Of a stretch of DNA of 64,000 nucleotides, positions 17,767 to 27,013 are shown in pieces. The notes under the pieces were generated by a model. It was not told the DNA's origin. It ran no database searches and saw only the letters and a list, made by a program, of their open reading frames with translations. The DNA is from Ignavibacteria bacterium (GTDB lineage: Bacteria > Bacteroidota > Ignavibacteria > Kapaibacteriales > Kapaibacteriaceae), in assembly GCA_016707005.1 (NCBI GenBank), contig JADJIQ010000001.1:308001-372000 (forward strand), in the 5' to 3' direction. Each line of letters opens with the position of its first letter. Position 1 is the first letter of the stretch. The translations under genes and the position numbers were made by a program.

Positions 17767-20700
17767 CCGACGTACCAACGACATCTGAAGAGACCGCAGT
17801 TCGTCGCCCATGGTGGCGTCGAGCTGCGGTCTTTACGTTTCGTTGGATCTACCGTTTAACCGGTACCGCCATCATTCTTGCCGGCCTCATCGTCCTGATC
17901 GCGCAGACAGACATGGCCCGGTCATTCATGAGAAAGCAGGTCTTGGATCTGCTGAATGGTCAGCTTGAAGGGAAGGTTGCCTGTGATGATGTCCATCTCG
18001 ACATCTTCCGCGGTCTTGTCCTAGAACATCCACAGTTGTACGCTAACGGGACAACGGTCCTCGAAGCTGATCGACTCTCAGTAGCCTACGATCTCGCGGC
18101 ATTGTTCGGTAGAACGTTGGCCGTTAATCGAGTAGAACTCATCCGTCCACGCATCGCTGTCATCCAAAGCAAGGACAGCGTCTGGAATGTATCGCGCATC
18201 GCAAAGCCGTCCGCCGACACAACTACATCGCCCCCTCCCAACCTTTCGATTCGAGTACGGGGCATCTCGATCACAGAAGGGTCGGTGATCATAGATGACC
18301 GCACCACGCAACGGGGTGATGGATCTGTGTTCGATCCGCTGCATCTCTCCTTGAGGGCATTTGAACTTCGTGCAGCTGTTCGGCTTGCACTGATGGATCG
18401 CGATTATACAATTGCGATCAACCACCTGTCGTTCTATGACGAGTTCATCCGTACTATCGACGTGCGTGAGATGACGATGACTGCACGGATCACGCCCAAG
18501 AGTATGGATCTGCAGACGTTGGCGCTGAAGCTTGTGCGTACGGAGTTGGTGCTGCGTGCTCGTATTGATGGTCACGATGTTTTGCGCGATGGGATCAATG
18601 ACTCGATCCTTGCTCTCCATCCTATCGTTGGATCGATCGAGGCAGACCGTGTCTATGGTCCTGATGTACACTTCGTTGTGCCCGATGTAGACATTCTCGA
18701 TTCGTATGGCCTAAAGGCTAATGCCGTGTTCGCCGGAGCGAACTTCAACATCGATGATATTGACCTTCGTGCAGGAGACGGCCACGTGAAAGGGTCTGTT
18801 CATCTCACGGCCCTTGATGATCCGGATCACCTCGGCGTAGACATCAATGTGCACGAGTCACATGCCCGATATGCCGATGTTCGGCGCAGACTTCGTTTCG
18901 TACCACTTCCTGAGTTGACATTCCTAGGTACAACAACCATCGAGCGAGTTCATCTTCGCGGACACCCTGCAGATTCCCTCTGGTTCGAAGTTCATGGGGC
19001 GGATAGACCCGGCCGTGTTGACGGAGAGATGAAACTCTTCCTCGCCACGAAGAGACTTGGCTATGAAGTGGACATGGCGATCAAGCAAGGAGACCTCTCT
19101 GTTTTTGGAGACTCTTCTGTTGCAACGATGCTTAATGGTAGAGTTCTGCTCAATGGTAGGGGTGTAACGCTGCAGGATCTTGAGGGGGCGTATCAGATCG
19201 AGCTCGACAGGAGTATTGTGGCTCATCGTCCTGTCCGTCGTGCCCGACTCATGCTCCAAGCCAATGGAGCTGGCGAGTTACGTGTTGATACGTTGTTCGC
19301 AGACCTCACTCCGTTCCGTCTCGACAGCATAGATGAATATGCGCTCACACCAGATGATCGATTGGTTGGGTACAGCGGGGTGATCGATGTTGCTGATGCA
19401 AGCCATCCTCGATACAATGGACATCTTGAATTCTCTGCCATCAATCTTGCCTCGCTCCTCGAATCAACATCCTTGCCAACACGCTTCACGGGAAGGGTGG
19501 ACATTGATGCAGAAGGGATCGAACTCGACAGTCTCATTGGCAATGTCAATGCTGAGATCGATGAATTCTCACTCGATGACCGGGCGCTCCTTCCTTTTTC
19601 AGTTCGCGCGTCGATCACCAAGACAGGGGAGAGTAAGAAGGTCACAATTGAAGCTCCGTTTATGTCGGGTGAAGTACATGGGACCTTTCAACCGTCGAAC
19701 CTGATCAGTGCTTTTGGAACCGCCGTTGATAACACGTTCGATGCCGTGAAGCAACGCATTCGGTACTTCTATCCAAGCTCTGGATATGTTGAACATCTTG
19801 GGTCGCCGGTGAAGCCATTGGAGGCAACATTCAACATTATTCTTCGAGATGCCTCCCCGCTGAATGTCCTGATGGATAGTGTTACGTTGTCCGCATCTGC
19901 CCGAGTTCGTGGACGGATCATGTGTTCAGTTGACAGTATGTTCCTCGACGTCGACACACTGGATGTTGAAGACCTGATCATACAGACAGACTCAACGCGT
20001 GTAGTGAGTGACAAGGTTCACCTCTCAACCACAACCCGTCTTGCCGATGTAGCAACATCGCCTCGATTGATCGAACTCACGGTGAAAGGGCGCATCGATT
20101 CGATGCTGACCGTGAATTCTATCCGCATTAAGAAGCCGATCATCGACATGTCTGCTCGAGGAGATTCGATTCGACTGCGCGGTAGAGCAGAAGTGAATGA
20201 GATCACCGCAGGTGTTGGTCTCTACGGTCAGTTCTACGCCGATTCAGCCAATCTCACGGTCGACTCTCTTCATGCGATCGTTGACGCAGCACGTGGCCTG
20301 GAGTGGCGTTCCTTGCATGCTTCTGGGATAACGTTGCATGAAGGCAACTTCCGCGTTAGTGATCTCGCCGTTCAGCGACAAGACGCAGAAGTAGTCGTTG
20401 CGAATGGTCGGTTCTCTCTTGAGCGTTTTGAAAACCTAACAGTAGTTGTTCAGAACTTCAACCTCGCCAGCATTCCGCGTTTCGTAGACCTTTCAGACGG
20501 TCATCCCGTACGACTTGTCGATGGTATGGTTCGAGAGCTTACAGCCCGGATAAATGGTCCATGGGAGGCGCCAGTGATGGATCTCGAGATCGATGCCATC
20601 GGCGTTCGATACAACGGCGAACTCATTGGTACACTCGCCACCGCGCTCCATCACGAGAATCGTGATGTAACAGGCTTCCTTACGATCTCCAATCCGGCAC

Positions 20701-22383
20701 TCAAAACCGAGACGAAGACCCTTGATCTTGTTGTGAAACATCTGCCCCTTGACCTCGGACTTCGCGATGTGAAGGAGAGACTTGTTGACCAACGTCCGAT
20801 CGATATCGAGATGCGTGCTAATAAACTCGCTTTGGCCACCATCGAGCCCTTTCTTCCGGCCATCGAACGACTACAAGGAGTGGCCGATGGCATCATCACT
20901 GTGAAGGGAACAACTCCGGATAAGATCGACCTTGGCGGAAACGCCCGCTTCAAGAATGCCAGCTTCTTGTCGTCCGCTACGAATATCATCTACAACGCGG
21001 ACGGAGTACTTCATCTCGAAGGTTCGAACCTTCACCTTGATACAGTGATCGTCCGGAACCTGGACCGCGACAGAAAGAACGGCATTGCCTATGCAAAGGG
21101 GCTCGTGGTTTTCAATGGCCTAGCTGTGGAAAGTCTCGATTTCACTCTTCGTTCACCTGGTGTGATGGTGATGAATAAGGCCTCACAGGCCAGAAGTCCG
21201 AAGATCTTTGGAGATATCATCATTGCTACAGGCAAGAAGCCGATCCATTTTTATGGTAAGCTTGATGCGCCCGTTCTTGAAGGCGATATCAACGTTCTCT
21301 ACACGGATATCATCTTTCCGCAAGAAAGGTCTTCCACGAGGCAACGATATACAGCGTTTGAGTATAACCGCGCCACAGATACCAATAAGCGCTTCAACTC
21401 AGTGTTGGATCAAGCGCGGAAGGAACGTATAGCGTCGGACTCATCGTTGGACAAGAGCGGACGTCACCCTGTTGCCGACGCTATCGAGAACATCGTGAAG
21501 AGCACAACGGCATCGTTCGTTGATATCCTTCGTTATGATCTCGACATCTACCTCAAGGGTCGCACACTCATGACCATGGTCTTTGGAATGTTTGAGATCC
21601 TCATTGCAGACCTCGAACAGGTAGACCAGAAGATCCCATTGAACTTTACCGGACGTTTTGTTGACGGCTCAACGAATCTTCGCGGAAAGGTTCGCGTGAA
21701 GGACGGTACATCCACGTACAAATTCTATAAGCCATTTGTGGCAAGTGGAACCTTGGACTTCACATCGGGCGGGATGACGGATCCAACTTTGGATCTCAAG
21801 GCCGTATACAAGGACCGGAGAACATTGGAAAGTGGCAAGACAGAAGACTTCCGCGTTGAGATTGCCATCACGGGAACCAAACAAAAGCCTATAGCTCGTT
21901 GGTCGGTTTACCGTAGTGACCGTAAGCAAGAGGGAGACTCTGCGAAGATCACGGGCGATGCCTTGATGCTCATCCTCGTAGGGAAGACCCAGGACGAGCT
22001 CACTTCAAGTGGTCAAGGCAACTTGGTCGGTGAAGTGAACGCTGCATTTTCTGCCGCAGCAACAAGCGCCCTCGGTGATCTTCTAAGCGGAATAGGGGGC
22101 ATTGTACAAAGTACCCAGATCGATATCGGTTCCGGATATCTCGCAGGCCCGCCTCACGGTTTCAGGTCAGCTCTTCAGCGATGTGAGCTATCGCCTCACA
22201 GGTCAGATCAGCGACTTTGCCGGGAACAGTACCATCACGATCTCGTTGCCGTTCACGGTCCTCTCAGACGCAGACGCCATGCGATACTTCATGCTCGATG
22301 TATCCCGCTCAGTGAACACCACGGGCAACATCACTCGATATCAGCGCCTCTGGGAAGTAAAGCTGGGTGCGCGACTGCCGTAG
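17763..22383 (+). CDS. TamB-like translocation/assembly module protein with apparent frameshift near the end
   Basis: A very large envelope protein of the AsmA/TamB (DUF490) class. Relatives form a hydrophobic groove bridging inner and outer membranes and serve in lipid transport or outer-membrane protein assembly. One transmembrane helix lies at residues 25-50 (AIILAGLIVLIAQ). A long run of beta-strand repeats follows (AsmA-like near VNRVELIRPRIAVI), then the conserved C-terminal domain (LNFTGRFVDGSTNLRGKVRV, DFTSGGMTDPTLDLKAVY, ITGDALMLILVGKTQDEL). From about 22135 the same frame becomes low-quality Arg/His-rich sequence ending at 22403. The +1 frame instead gives a perfect TamB ending (DISQARLTVSGQLFSDVSYR...WEVKLGARLP) with stop at 22381-22383. 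One extra G at 22134/22135 explains this. The start overlaps the icd stop by 4 nt. Confidence 0.8.
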
Positions 22384-22500
22384 TTAGAGTGCTAGAATGT
22401 TAGTCTGCTAGATTGTTAGAATGCTAGATTGTTAGAGTGCTAGAGTGCTAGAGTGCTAGATTAACTCTAACAATCTAACACTCTAACACTCTAACAATCT
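22384..22500. repeat. Head-to-head octamer arrays (gctagagt / aatctaac)
   Basis: From 22384 to about 22452 the units GTTAGAAT, GCTAGATT and GCTAGAGT alternate with period 8. From about 22455 to 22500 the complementary units ACTCTAAC and AATCTAAC repeat five times. The arms pair to make a hairpin of about 40 bp. The array fills the whole gap between two convergent genes, and its last unit contains the stop codon of the acyl-CoA dehydrogenase gene (22499-22501). Confidence 0.95.
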
Positions 22501-23650
22501 AACTGACTTCCTTCATCAGCTCACGAGCGATCACAATGTGTTGGATCTCACTCGTGCCTTCATAGATCTCCGTGATCTTGGCATCTCGGAGGTAGCGTTC
22601 AACGAGGTACTCACGAACGTAGCCATAGCCGCCGTGGACCTGAATGGCTTCAAGAGCATTGTACACTGCGGTCTGTGAGGCCATGAGTTTTGCCTGTGCG
22701 GCGGCCTTGATGTAGTTCTGGTGCTGATCCTTCATGTAGGCGGCGCGATAGACAAGCATGCGTGATGCTTCAAGTCGTGTTGCCATGTCTGCAAGCTTCA
22801 GCTGGATCGCTTGGAGGTCGGCGATCGGCTTGCCGAATGCTTTACGCTGTGTTGAATAGAGCAATGCTGCGTCGAATGACCCCTTTGCAATGCCGAGTGC
22901 TTGCGCTGCGATACCGATACGACCCCCATTGAGGGACTCCATTGCGATCTTAAAGCCCTGTCCTACTTCTCCTAGTACTTGTTCATCCGGAACGAAGACA
23001 TTGGTAAGCCCAATGGAGCAGGTATCGCTCGAACGAATACCAAGTTTGTCTTCCTTGAGACCTGGCTCAAATCCTGGGGTGTCGCGCGGGATAATGAAGC
23101 AGGAGATCCCGCGATGACGCAGCTCACGATTGGTCTGCGCCATGACGAGGTAGGTGCCTGCCGTAGTTCCGTTGGTGATCCAATTCTTTGTGCCATTGAG
23201 AACCCAGCCACCATCGACTTTTTCAGCCGACGTATGCTGAGAAGTTGCATCCGAGCCGGCTTCCGGTTCGGAGAGGCAGAATGCTCCGTGAACTTGACCT
23301 GTTGCTAGGGGGCGAAGCCACTTCTCTTTTTGGGCATCGGAACCGTAGGTCTCAAGTCCCCAGCAAACAAGAGAGTTGTTCACCGACATGACAACACCCA
23401 CGGACGCGTCCACGGCTGATATCTCTTCCATGGCCAAGACGTAGCTGAAGGCATCTAGTCCAGATCCGCCCCATTCAGGAGAGACCATCATTCCAAGAAA
23501 GCCCAGTTCGCCAAGCTTCTTCACGATCTCCGTTGGGAACACTCCGTTTTTGTCACGCTCAATGGACGTTGGAGCAACCTCATCACGCGCAAACTGGCGC
23601 GCTGTGTCGCGGATCATTTCGTGGGTCTCTGTGAGCTGGAGCGTGAACAT
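22499..23650 (-). CDS. Acyl-CoA dehydrogenase
   Basis: A 383-residue FAD-dependent acyl-CoA dehydrogenase that introduces the alpha-beta double bond in acyl-CoA and passes electrons to ETF. Conserved segments in order: QFARDEVAPTSIERDKNG, FCLSEPEAGSD with the FAD/acyl-binding YxxTE-type region, GTKNWITNGTTAGTYLVMAQT, GIRSSDTCSIGL, and at the C-terminus IYEGTSEIQHIVIAREL, where the Glu is the catalytic base position of short/medium-chain enzymes. Length is typical. Chain-length specificity cannot be read. It has its own TAnnTTTG box 35 nt upstream. The EtfD-like protein at 5.4 kb is a plausible downstream electron acceptor via ETF. Confidence 0.95.
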   Translation of the reverse strand: MFTLQLTETHEMIRDTARQFARDEVAPTSIERDKNGVFPTEIVKKLGELGFLGMMVSPEWGGSGLDAFSYVLAMEEISAVDASVGVVMSVNNSLVCWGLETYGSDAQKEKWLRPLATGQVHGAFCLSEPEAGSDATSQHTSAEKVDGGWVLNGTKNWITNGTTAGTYLVMAQTNRELRHRGISCFIIPRDTPGFEPGLKEDKLGIRSSDTCSIGLTNVFVPDEQVLGEVGQGFKIAMESLNGGRIGIAAQALGIAKGSFDAALLYSTQRKAFGKPIADLQAIQLKLADMATRLEASRMLVYRAAYMKDQHQNYIKAAAQAKLMASQTAVYNALEAIQVHGGYGYVREYLVERYLRDAKITEIYEGTSEIQHIVIARELMKEVS

Positions 23651-23684
23651 GCTAAAAGCCTTGCGTGTAAATATCGTGAGAAGA

Positions 23685-23692
23685 CAAAATTA
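23685..23692 (-). promoter_or_regulatory. Bacteroidota-type -7 promoter element
   Basis: On the minus strand this reads TAATTTTG, an exact TAnnTTTG match, ending 34 nt before the acyl-CoA dehydrogenase ATG. Confidence 0.5.
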
Positions 23693-23730
23693 CGAAACAC
23701 CGCTGAGTAGCCGAGAGTTCACGTGTTTTT

Positions 23731-24828
23731 TCAAACCTTAGCGATACTTCCAAGGATAACTGCTCGGCTCGCTCCGGTCACTCTTGGGAGATTGCCGGTT
23801 TGGTCATTGAGGGTCAACCACCCCAGATAGGCAAAGGCCATTGCCTCCTTTGCATCCCAATGCTCATGAACAGCGATCGTGACCTTCATACCGTTCGCCT
23901 CCACCAACGTTCCGATTCGTTCCAAGAGATAGGAGTTCTGCGAGCCCCCTCCTGATACGATGATCTCCGTTGTTAATGGTGCATACCGCTTAACATGATC
24001 AGCAACAGACCATGCGGTTACCTCGGTCATTGTGGTAACAACATCCTCTAAGGGGCTTGAGGGGTGAGAGTATTTTGTGATGAGTCGACGTGCCTCTGCC
24101 TCCGAGAACAACTCCCGTCCGGTGGATTTAGGCGGGTCTTGCGCATAGTAGGGGAAGGACGTGCATTCTTGGAACATAGGCGGAATCACCCGGCCTGCTC
24201 TACCGATATGACCATCCGTGTCATAACGTTTTCCGAATGTGGACCTGATCCCTGTGTCGATCCACACGTTGCCAGGACCCGTATCAAAGGCCCAAACGTC
24301 GCTCTGAGAAGCACCACACGGTAAGATGGTAATGTTGGCCATGCCGCCGAGGTTAAGGGCAACACGGTGGACGGATGGGTGAATCAACGTTGCGGCATCG
24401 AAGATCGGGACGAGAGGAGCCCCTTGCCCACCGAGGGCGATATCGGCGGAACGGAAATCATGGATCACAGGAACGGACACCAATGCAGCGAGTGCCGGTC
24501 CGGATGCTGCTTGCCAGGTGGATACCGGCGGATGGTGCCAGAGCGTTTGCCCGTGGATAGCCACAGCGTCGAGAGGTGTTGCTGAGGTGTTTTCTCCGAC
24601 CACCTCTGCATACTCGCGAGCGAGGGAGAACGGAAGGTCGCAGAGTTCCTCCATGGTCGCACGGCCGGACAGTGCCTTCATGATGAGGTCTCGTGTGTCA
24701 TCGGAGAAGGGGCGTGTCACAAACGAACGAAGGGAGACCACGTGGCGGTCTCCCTTGTTTGAAATTTCACAGACTGCCATATCGATCGCATCGACCGACG
24801 TGCCCGTCATGATCCCGGCTATCACCAT
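23731..24828 (-). CDS. anmK: Anhydro-N-acetylmuramic acid kinase
   Basis: Converts 1,6-anhydro-N-acetylmuramic acid, from cell-wall turnover, into N-acetylmuramate-6-phosphate using ATP, allowing peptidoglycan recycling. The 365-residue product has the ASKHA-type phosphate motif at the N-terminus (GIMTGTSVDAIDMAVCEI), the substrate region AIHGQTLWHHPP, DFRSADIALGGQGAPLVPIFD, the adenosine-side loop LNLGGMANITILP, FDTGPGN with the catalytic Asp nearby, and IIVSGGGSQN. All are standard for AnmK. Its ATG overlaps the nuoB stop by one base (TAATG), so it is translationally coupled to a complex I gene, an odd functional pairing. Confidence 0.95.
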   Translation of the reverse strand: MVIAGIMTGTSVDAIDMAVCEISNKGDRHVVSLRSFVTRPFSDDTRDLIMKALSGRATMEELCDLPFSLAREYAEVVGENTSATPLDAVAIHGQTLWHHPPVSTWQAASGPALAALVSVPVIHDFRSADIALGGQGAPLVPIFDAATLIHPSVHRVALNLGGMANITILPCGASQSDVWAFDTGPGNVWIDTGIRSTFGKRYDTDGHIGRAGRVIPPMFQECTSFPYYAQDPPKSTGRELFSEAEARRLITKYSHPSSPLEDVVTTMTEVTAWSVADHVKRYAPLTTEIIVSGGGSQNSYLLERIGTLVEANGMKVTIAVHEHWDAKEAMAFAYLGWLTLNDQTGNLPRVTGASRAVILGSIAKV

Positions 24829-25361
24829 TACGGTGTTACGATAAGGTCAGAACGGCGAATGTCGCCAGTATCCTTGCCAAGATTCAGAAGCTGCGGTTTT
24901 GACTGTGCAACCTTGTCCTGGATGAACAACAATGCATTCATCAGTGCTTCTGGACGTGGCGGACATCCCGATACGTAGGCATCAACCGGGAGGAATTGAT
25001 CGATCCCTTGCACAACAGGATAGGAGCGGAACATGCCGCCAGTGGACGTGCATACACCCATTGCGATGCACCACTTTGGATCGGGCATCTGGTCCCAGAT
25101 CTTCTTTACGACCCAAGACATCTTGTACGTAACCGTACCGGCTACGATCATAAGATCTGCTTGGCGCGGTGAGAACGAGAATCGTTCAGACCCAAAGCGA
25201 GAAGAGTCAGCTCGCGGACCCCCAAAGGCCATCATCTCAATCGCACAGCAAGAAATCCCCATTGGCATCGGCCACAAGGAATTCTTTTGAGCCCAGGTGA
25301 TCAGCGAGTCAACAGTTGTTGTGACGAATCCGTCACGAGCGATCTGTTCGTTCAATCCCAT
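24828..25361 (-). CDS. nuoB: NADH-quinone oxidoreductase subunit B
   Basis: The 177-residue PSST-type subunit that carries the terminal [4Fe-4S] cluster N2 of complex I. Its four Cys ligands are visible: the adjacent pair in GISCCAIEMMAFGGPR, one in AMGVCTSTGGMF and one in VSGCPPRPEALM. It starts 10 nt inside the end of nuoA, as in many compact nuo operons, and its stop overlaps the anmK start. The usual next genes nuoC and nuoD do not follow; complex I genes are dispersed in this genome. Confidence 0.97.
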   Translation of the reverse strand: MGLNEQIARDGFVTTTVDSLITWAQKNSLWPMPMGISCCAIEMMAFGGPRADSSRFGSERFSFSPRQADLMIVAGTVTYKMSWVVKKIWDQMPDPKWCIAMGVCTSTGGMFRSYPVVQGIDQFLPVDAYVSGCPPRPEALMNALLFIQDKVAQSKPQLLNLGKDTGDIRRSDLIVTP

Positions 25362-25708
25362 CGGAGAGCACCTTTCTTGATGACGTAGAGATAACCGCTG
25401 AACAACAAGACCATGAACAGCACCATAGCGGCAAGACCGTAATATCCAAGCTCACGGAACTGCACGGCCCACGGATACATGAACACGATCTCGATGTCAA
25501 AGAGAATGAACATCATGGCAACGAGATAGAACTTTACGGTGAAGCGCTCTCGGGCTGTCTTCACCGGTTCCATACCGGACTCATACGTAGAGAGTTTCGC
25601 ACGCGTACTTTTCCGCGGACCAACGTTCTCTGCGATCAAAATGTTCATCACGCCGAAGATCAGACCGAGAACGATCATGATCATGAGCGGCAAATAGTCG
25701 AGGATCAT
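25352..25708 (-). CDS. nuoA: NADH-quinone oxidoreductase subunit A
   Basis: The small membrane subunit of complex I (118 residues) with three transmembrane helices: PLMIMIVLGLIFGVMNIL, FYLVAMMFILFDIEIVFMYP and GLAAMVLFMVLLFSGYLY. The loop between helices 1 and 2 contains the conserved YESGMEP, whose Glu and Cys/Gly region faces the quinone site, and the DIE motif sits in helix 2. The start at 25708 is preceded by CAGGAG at good spacing, better than the upstream Met at 25753. A TAnnTTTG box lies 24 nt upstream. Confidence 0.96.
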   Translation of the reverse strand: MILDYLPLMIMIVLGLIFGVMNILIAENVGPRKSTRAKLSTYESGMEPVKTARERFTVKFYLVAMMFILFDIEIVFMYPWAVQFRELGYYGLAAMVLFMVLLFSGYLYVIKKGALRWD

Positions 25709-25732
25709 CACAACTCCTGTTGTCGAGATGGG

Positions 25733-25740
25733 CAAAGATA
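25733..25740 (-). promoter_or_regulatory. Bacteroidota-type -7 promoter element
   Basis: On the minus strand this reads TATCTTTG, an exact TAnnTTTG match, 24 nt upstream of nuoA. It sits in the short region shared with the divergent MBL hydrolase gene. Confidence 0.5.
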
Positions 25741-25772
25741 ACGATTCTCTCAACCCGTCGTAGTTTCGACGT

Positions 25773-26426
25773 ATGCCAATTGTTCACGCCTTCGAATGTG
25801 GCCCTGTTGCCACCATGTCGTATCTGGTCTGCGACCTAACGTCGGCGAGTGCCTACGTGGTGGACACCCCGTATGGATGCACGGAACCTGTTATGGAGGA
25901 AGCCCAACGTCAGGGCTGCGCCATCACGGACATCCTGCTCACCCACACCCATTGGGACCATACGGCCGACTGTGCGTCCCTCGCGGCAGCAACAGGGGCT
26001 AGGGTGGTGGTGCACGCCGCCGACCAGTACCGTCTTACCGATCCGATGGCACATTCGATCTGGCCATTACCATTCACCATCCCCCCGGTGGTTAACGCCA
26101 CTATCGTGGATGGTGAATCGGGCATCATTGAGGTAGGGGGCGGGCAAGCCCCCTTACGATTTATCCACACTCCGGGTCATACCGAAGGTGGGATCTGTTT
26201 TGTGGACGATACCTCGCGGTTTTGTTTTGCCGGAGATACACTTTTCCAAGGCAGTGTTGGACGAGTGGACCTCCCTGGCGGAAGCGGTGCTACCTTGCTT
26301 GAGTCCATACGGACAAGGCTTTTTGAGCTGCCTGACGAGATGATCGTCTTTCCGGGTCATGGACCTACAACAACCATCGGTTACGAGCGCCGGGACAACC
26401 CATTCGTTGGGGAGAATGCTGAATGA
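25773..26426 (+). CDS. MBL-fold metallo-hydrolase (glyoxalase II-like)
   Basis: A 217-residue single-domain metallo-beta-lactamase-fold hydrolase of the hydroxyacylglutathione hydrolase-like group. Zinc ligands are complete: THTHWDH (HxHxDH), His in HTPGHTEGG, Asp in CFAGDTLF and His in VFPGHGPTT. Most enzymes of this subgroup hydrolyse thioesters or related bonds; the substrate here is unknown. A near-match promoter box (TAGTTTCG) lies just 4 nt upstream of the ATG. The stop codon overlaps the start of the LptE-like gene (ATGA), so the two are coupled. Confidence 0.9.
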   Translation: MPIVHAFECGPVATMSYLVCDLTSASAYVVDTPYGCTEPVMEEAQRQGCAITDILLTHTHWDHTADCASLAAATGARVVVHAADQYRLTDPMAHSIWPLPFTIPPVVNATIVDGESGIIEVGGGQAPLRFIHTPGHTEGGICFVDDTSRFCFAGDTLFQGSVGRVDLPGGSGATLLESIRTRLFELPDEMIVFPGHGPTTTIGYERRDNPFVGENAE

Positions 26427-26959
26427 AAAACGTTTCACACAACCTTCATGCGAGCCACATCGTCCGCAAACTACTTTTGTCTGTTGCTTTGGTTGTACTT
26501 GCGGCGTTCGTAACCGCGTGTTACTCCTTTCGTGGCGGGTCGGTTCCGGAACATATCCAGACGATGTCTGTTGCATCGGTCATTGACCGAAGCGGTTTCG
26601 GTGACCCTACCTTCCGAGAGTTCTGCACGGAGACGCTTGTTCGCAGGTTCCGGAGCGACAACACCGTTCAACTGGTGGAAGACAATGGCGACGCGCGTCT
26701 CTCTCCTGTACTCGTCAGGGTTCAGGATCAGATCGCAACGGTTCAATCGGGGGATCTTGAGAACCAGCGTCGTATCGTGGTGGCAGTAGAAGCGGAGTAC
26801 TTCGATGCCGTCAAGAACAAGGTGGTGTGGAAGCGGACGTTCGAGAACTTCGACGTCTACGATGTAGCAGATGCAACAGAGGGAAGACGGCAAGCAGCCG
26901 AACGCGCCCTCCGACGTATCGCAGATGACATGCTTCTGGCCGTTGTCTCCGACTGGTGA
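26423..26959 (+). CDS. LptE-like lipoprotein (LPS assembly)
   Basis: A 178-residue lipoprotein. The long N-terminal hydrophobic stretch ends in a lipobox (LAAFVTAC, Cys at about residue 33) followed by YSFRGGSVPEHIQTMSV, a layout typical of Bacteroidota LptE proteins. The C-terminal half (VAVEAEYFDAVKNKVVWKRTFENFD...AERALRRIADDML) matches the same family. LptE plugs the LptD barrel that inserts lipopolysaccharide into the outer membrane. Sequence conservation in this family is low, so the call rests on layout and the repeated strand patterns. It overlaps the MBL hydrolase gene by 4 nt. Confidence 0.75.
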   Translation: MKNVSHNLHASHIVRKLLLSVALVVLAAFVTACYSFRGGSVPEHIQTMSVASVIDRSGFGDPTFREFCTETLVRRFRSDNTVQLVEDNGDARLSPVLVRVQDQIATVQSGDLENQRRIVVAVEAEYFDAVKNKVVWKRTFENFDVYDVADATEGRRQAAERALRRIADDMLLAVVSDW

Positions 26960-27013
26960 ACGAACCGAACCCGAACGTTCTGTTCTCTTCACTTTCTTAG
27001 GTCTGGTCACGCC

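Noticed and set aside
22403..22403. Taking the TamB-like gene to its long-frame stop at 22403
   Set aside because: The last 85 or so residues are low-complexity Arg/His-rich and the +1 frame has the conserved family ending.
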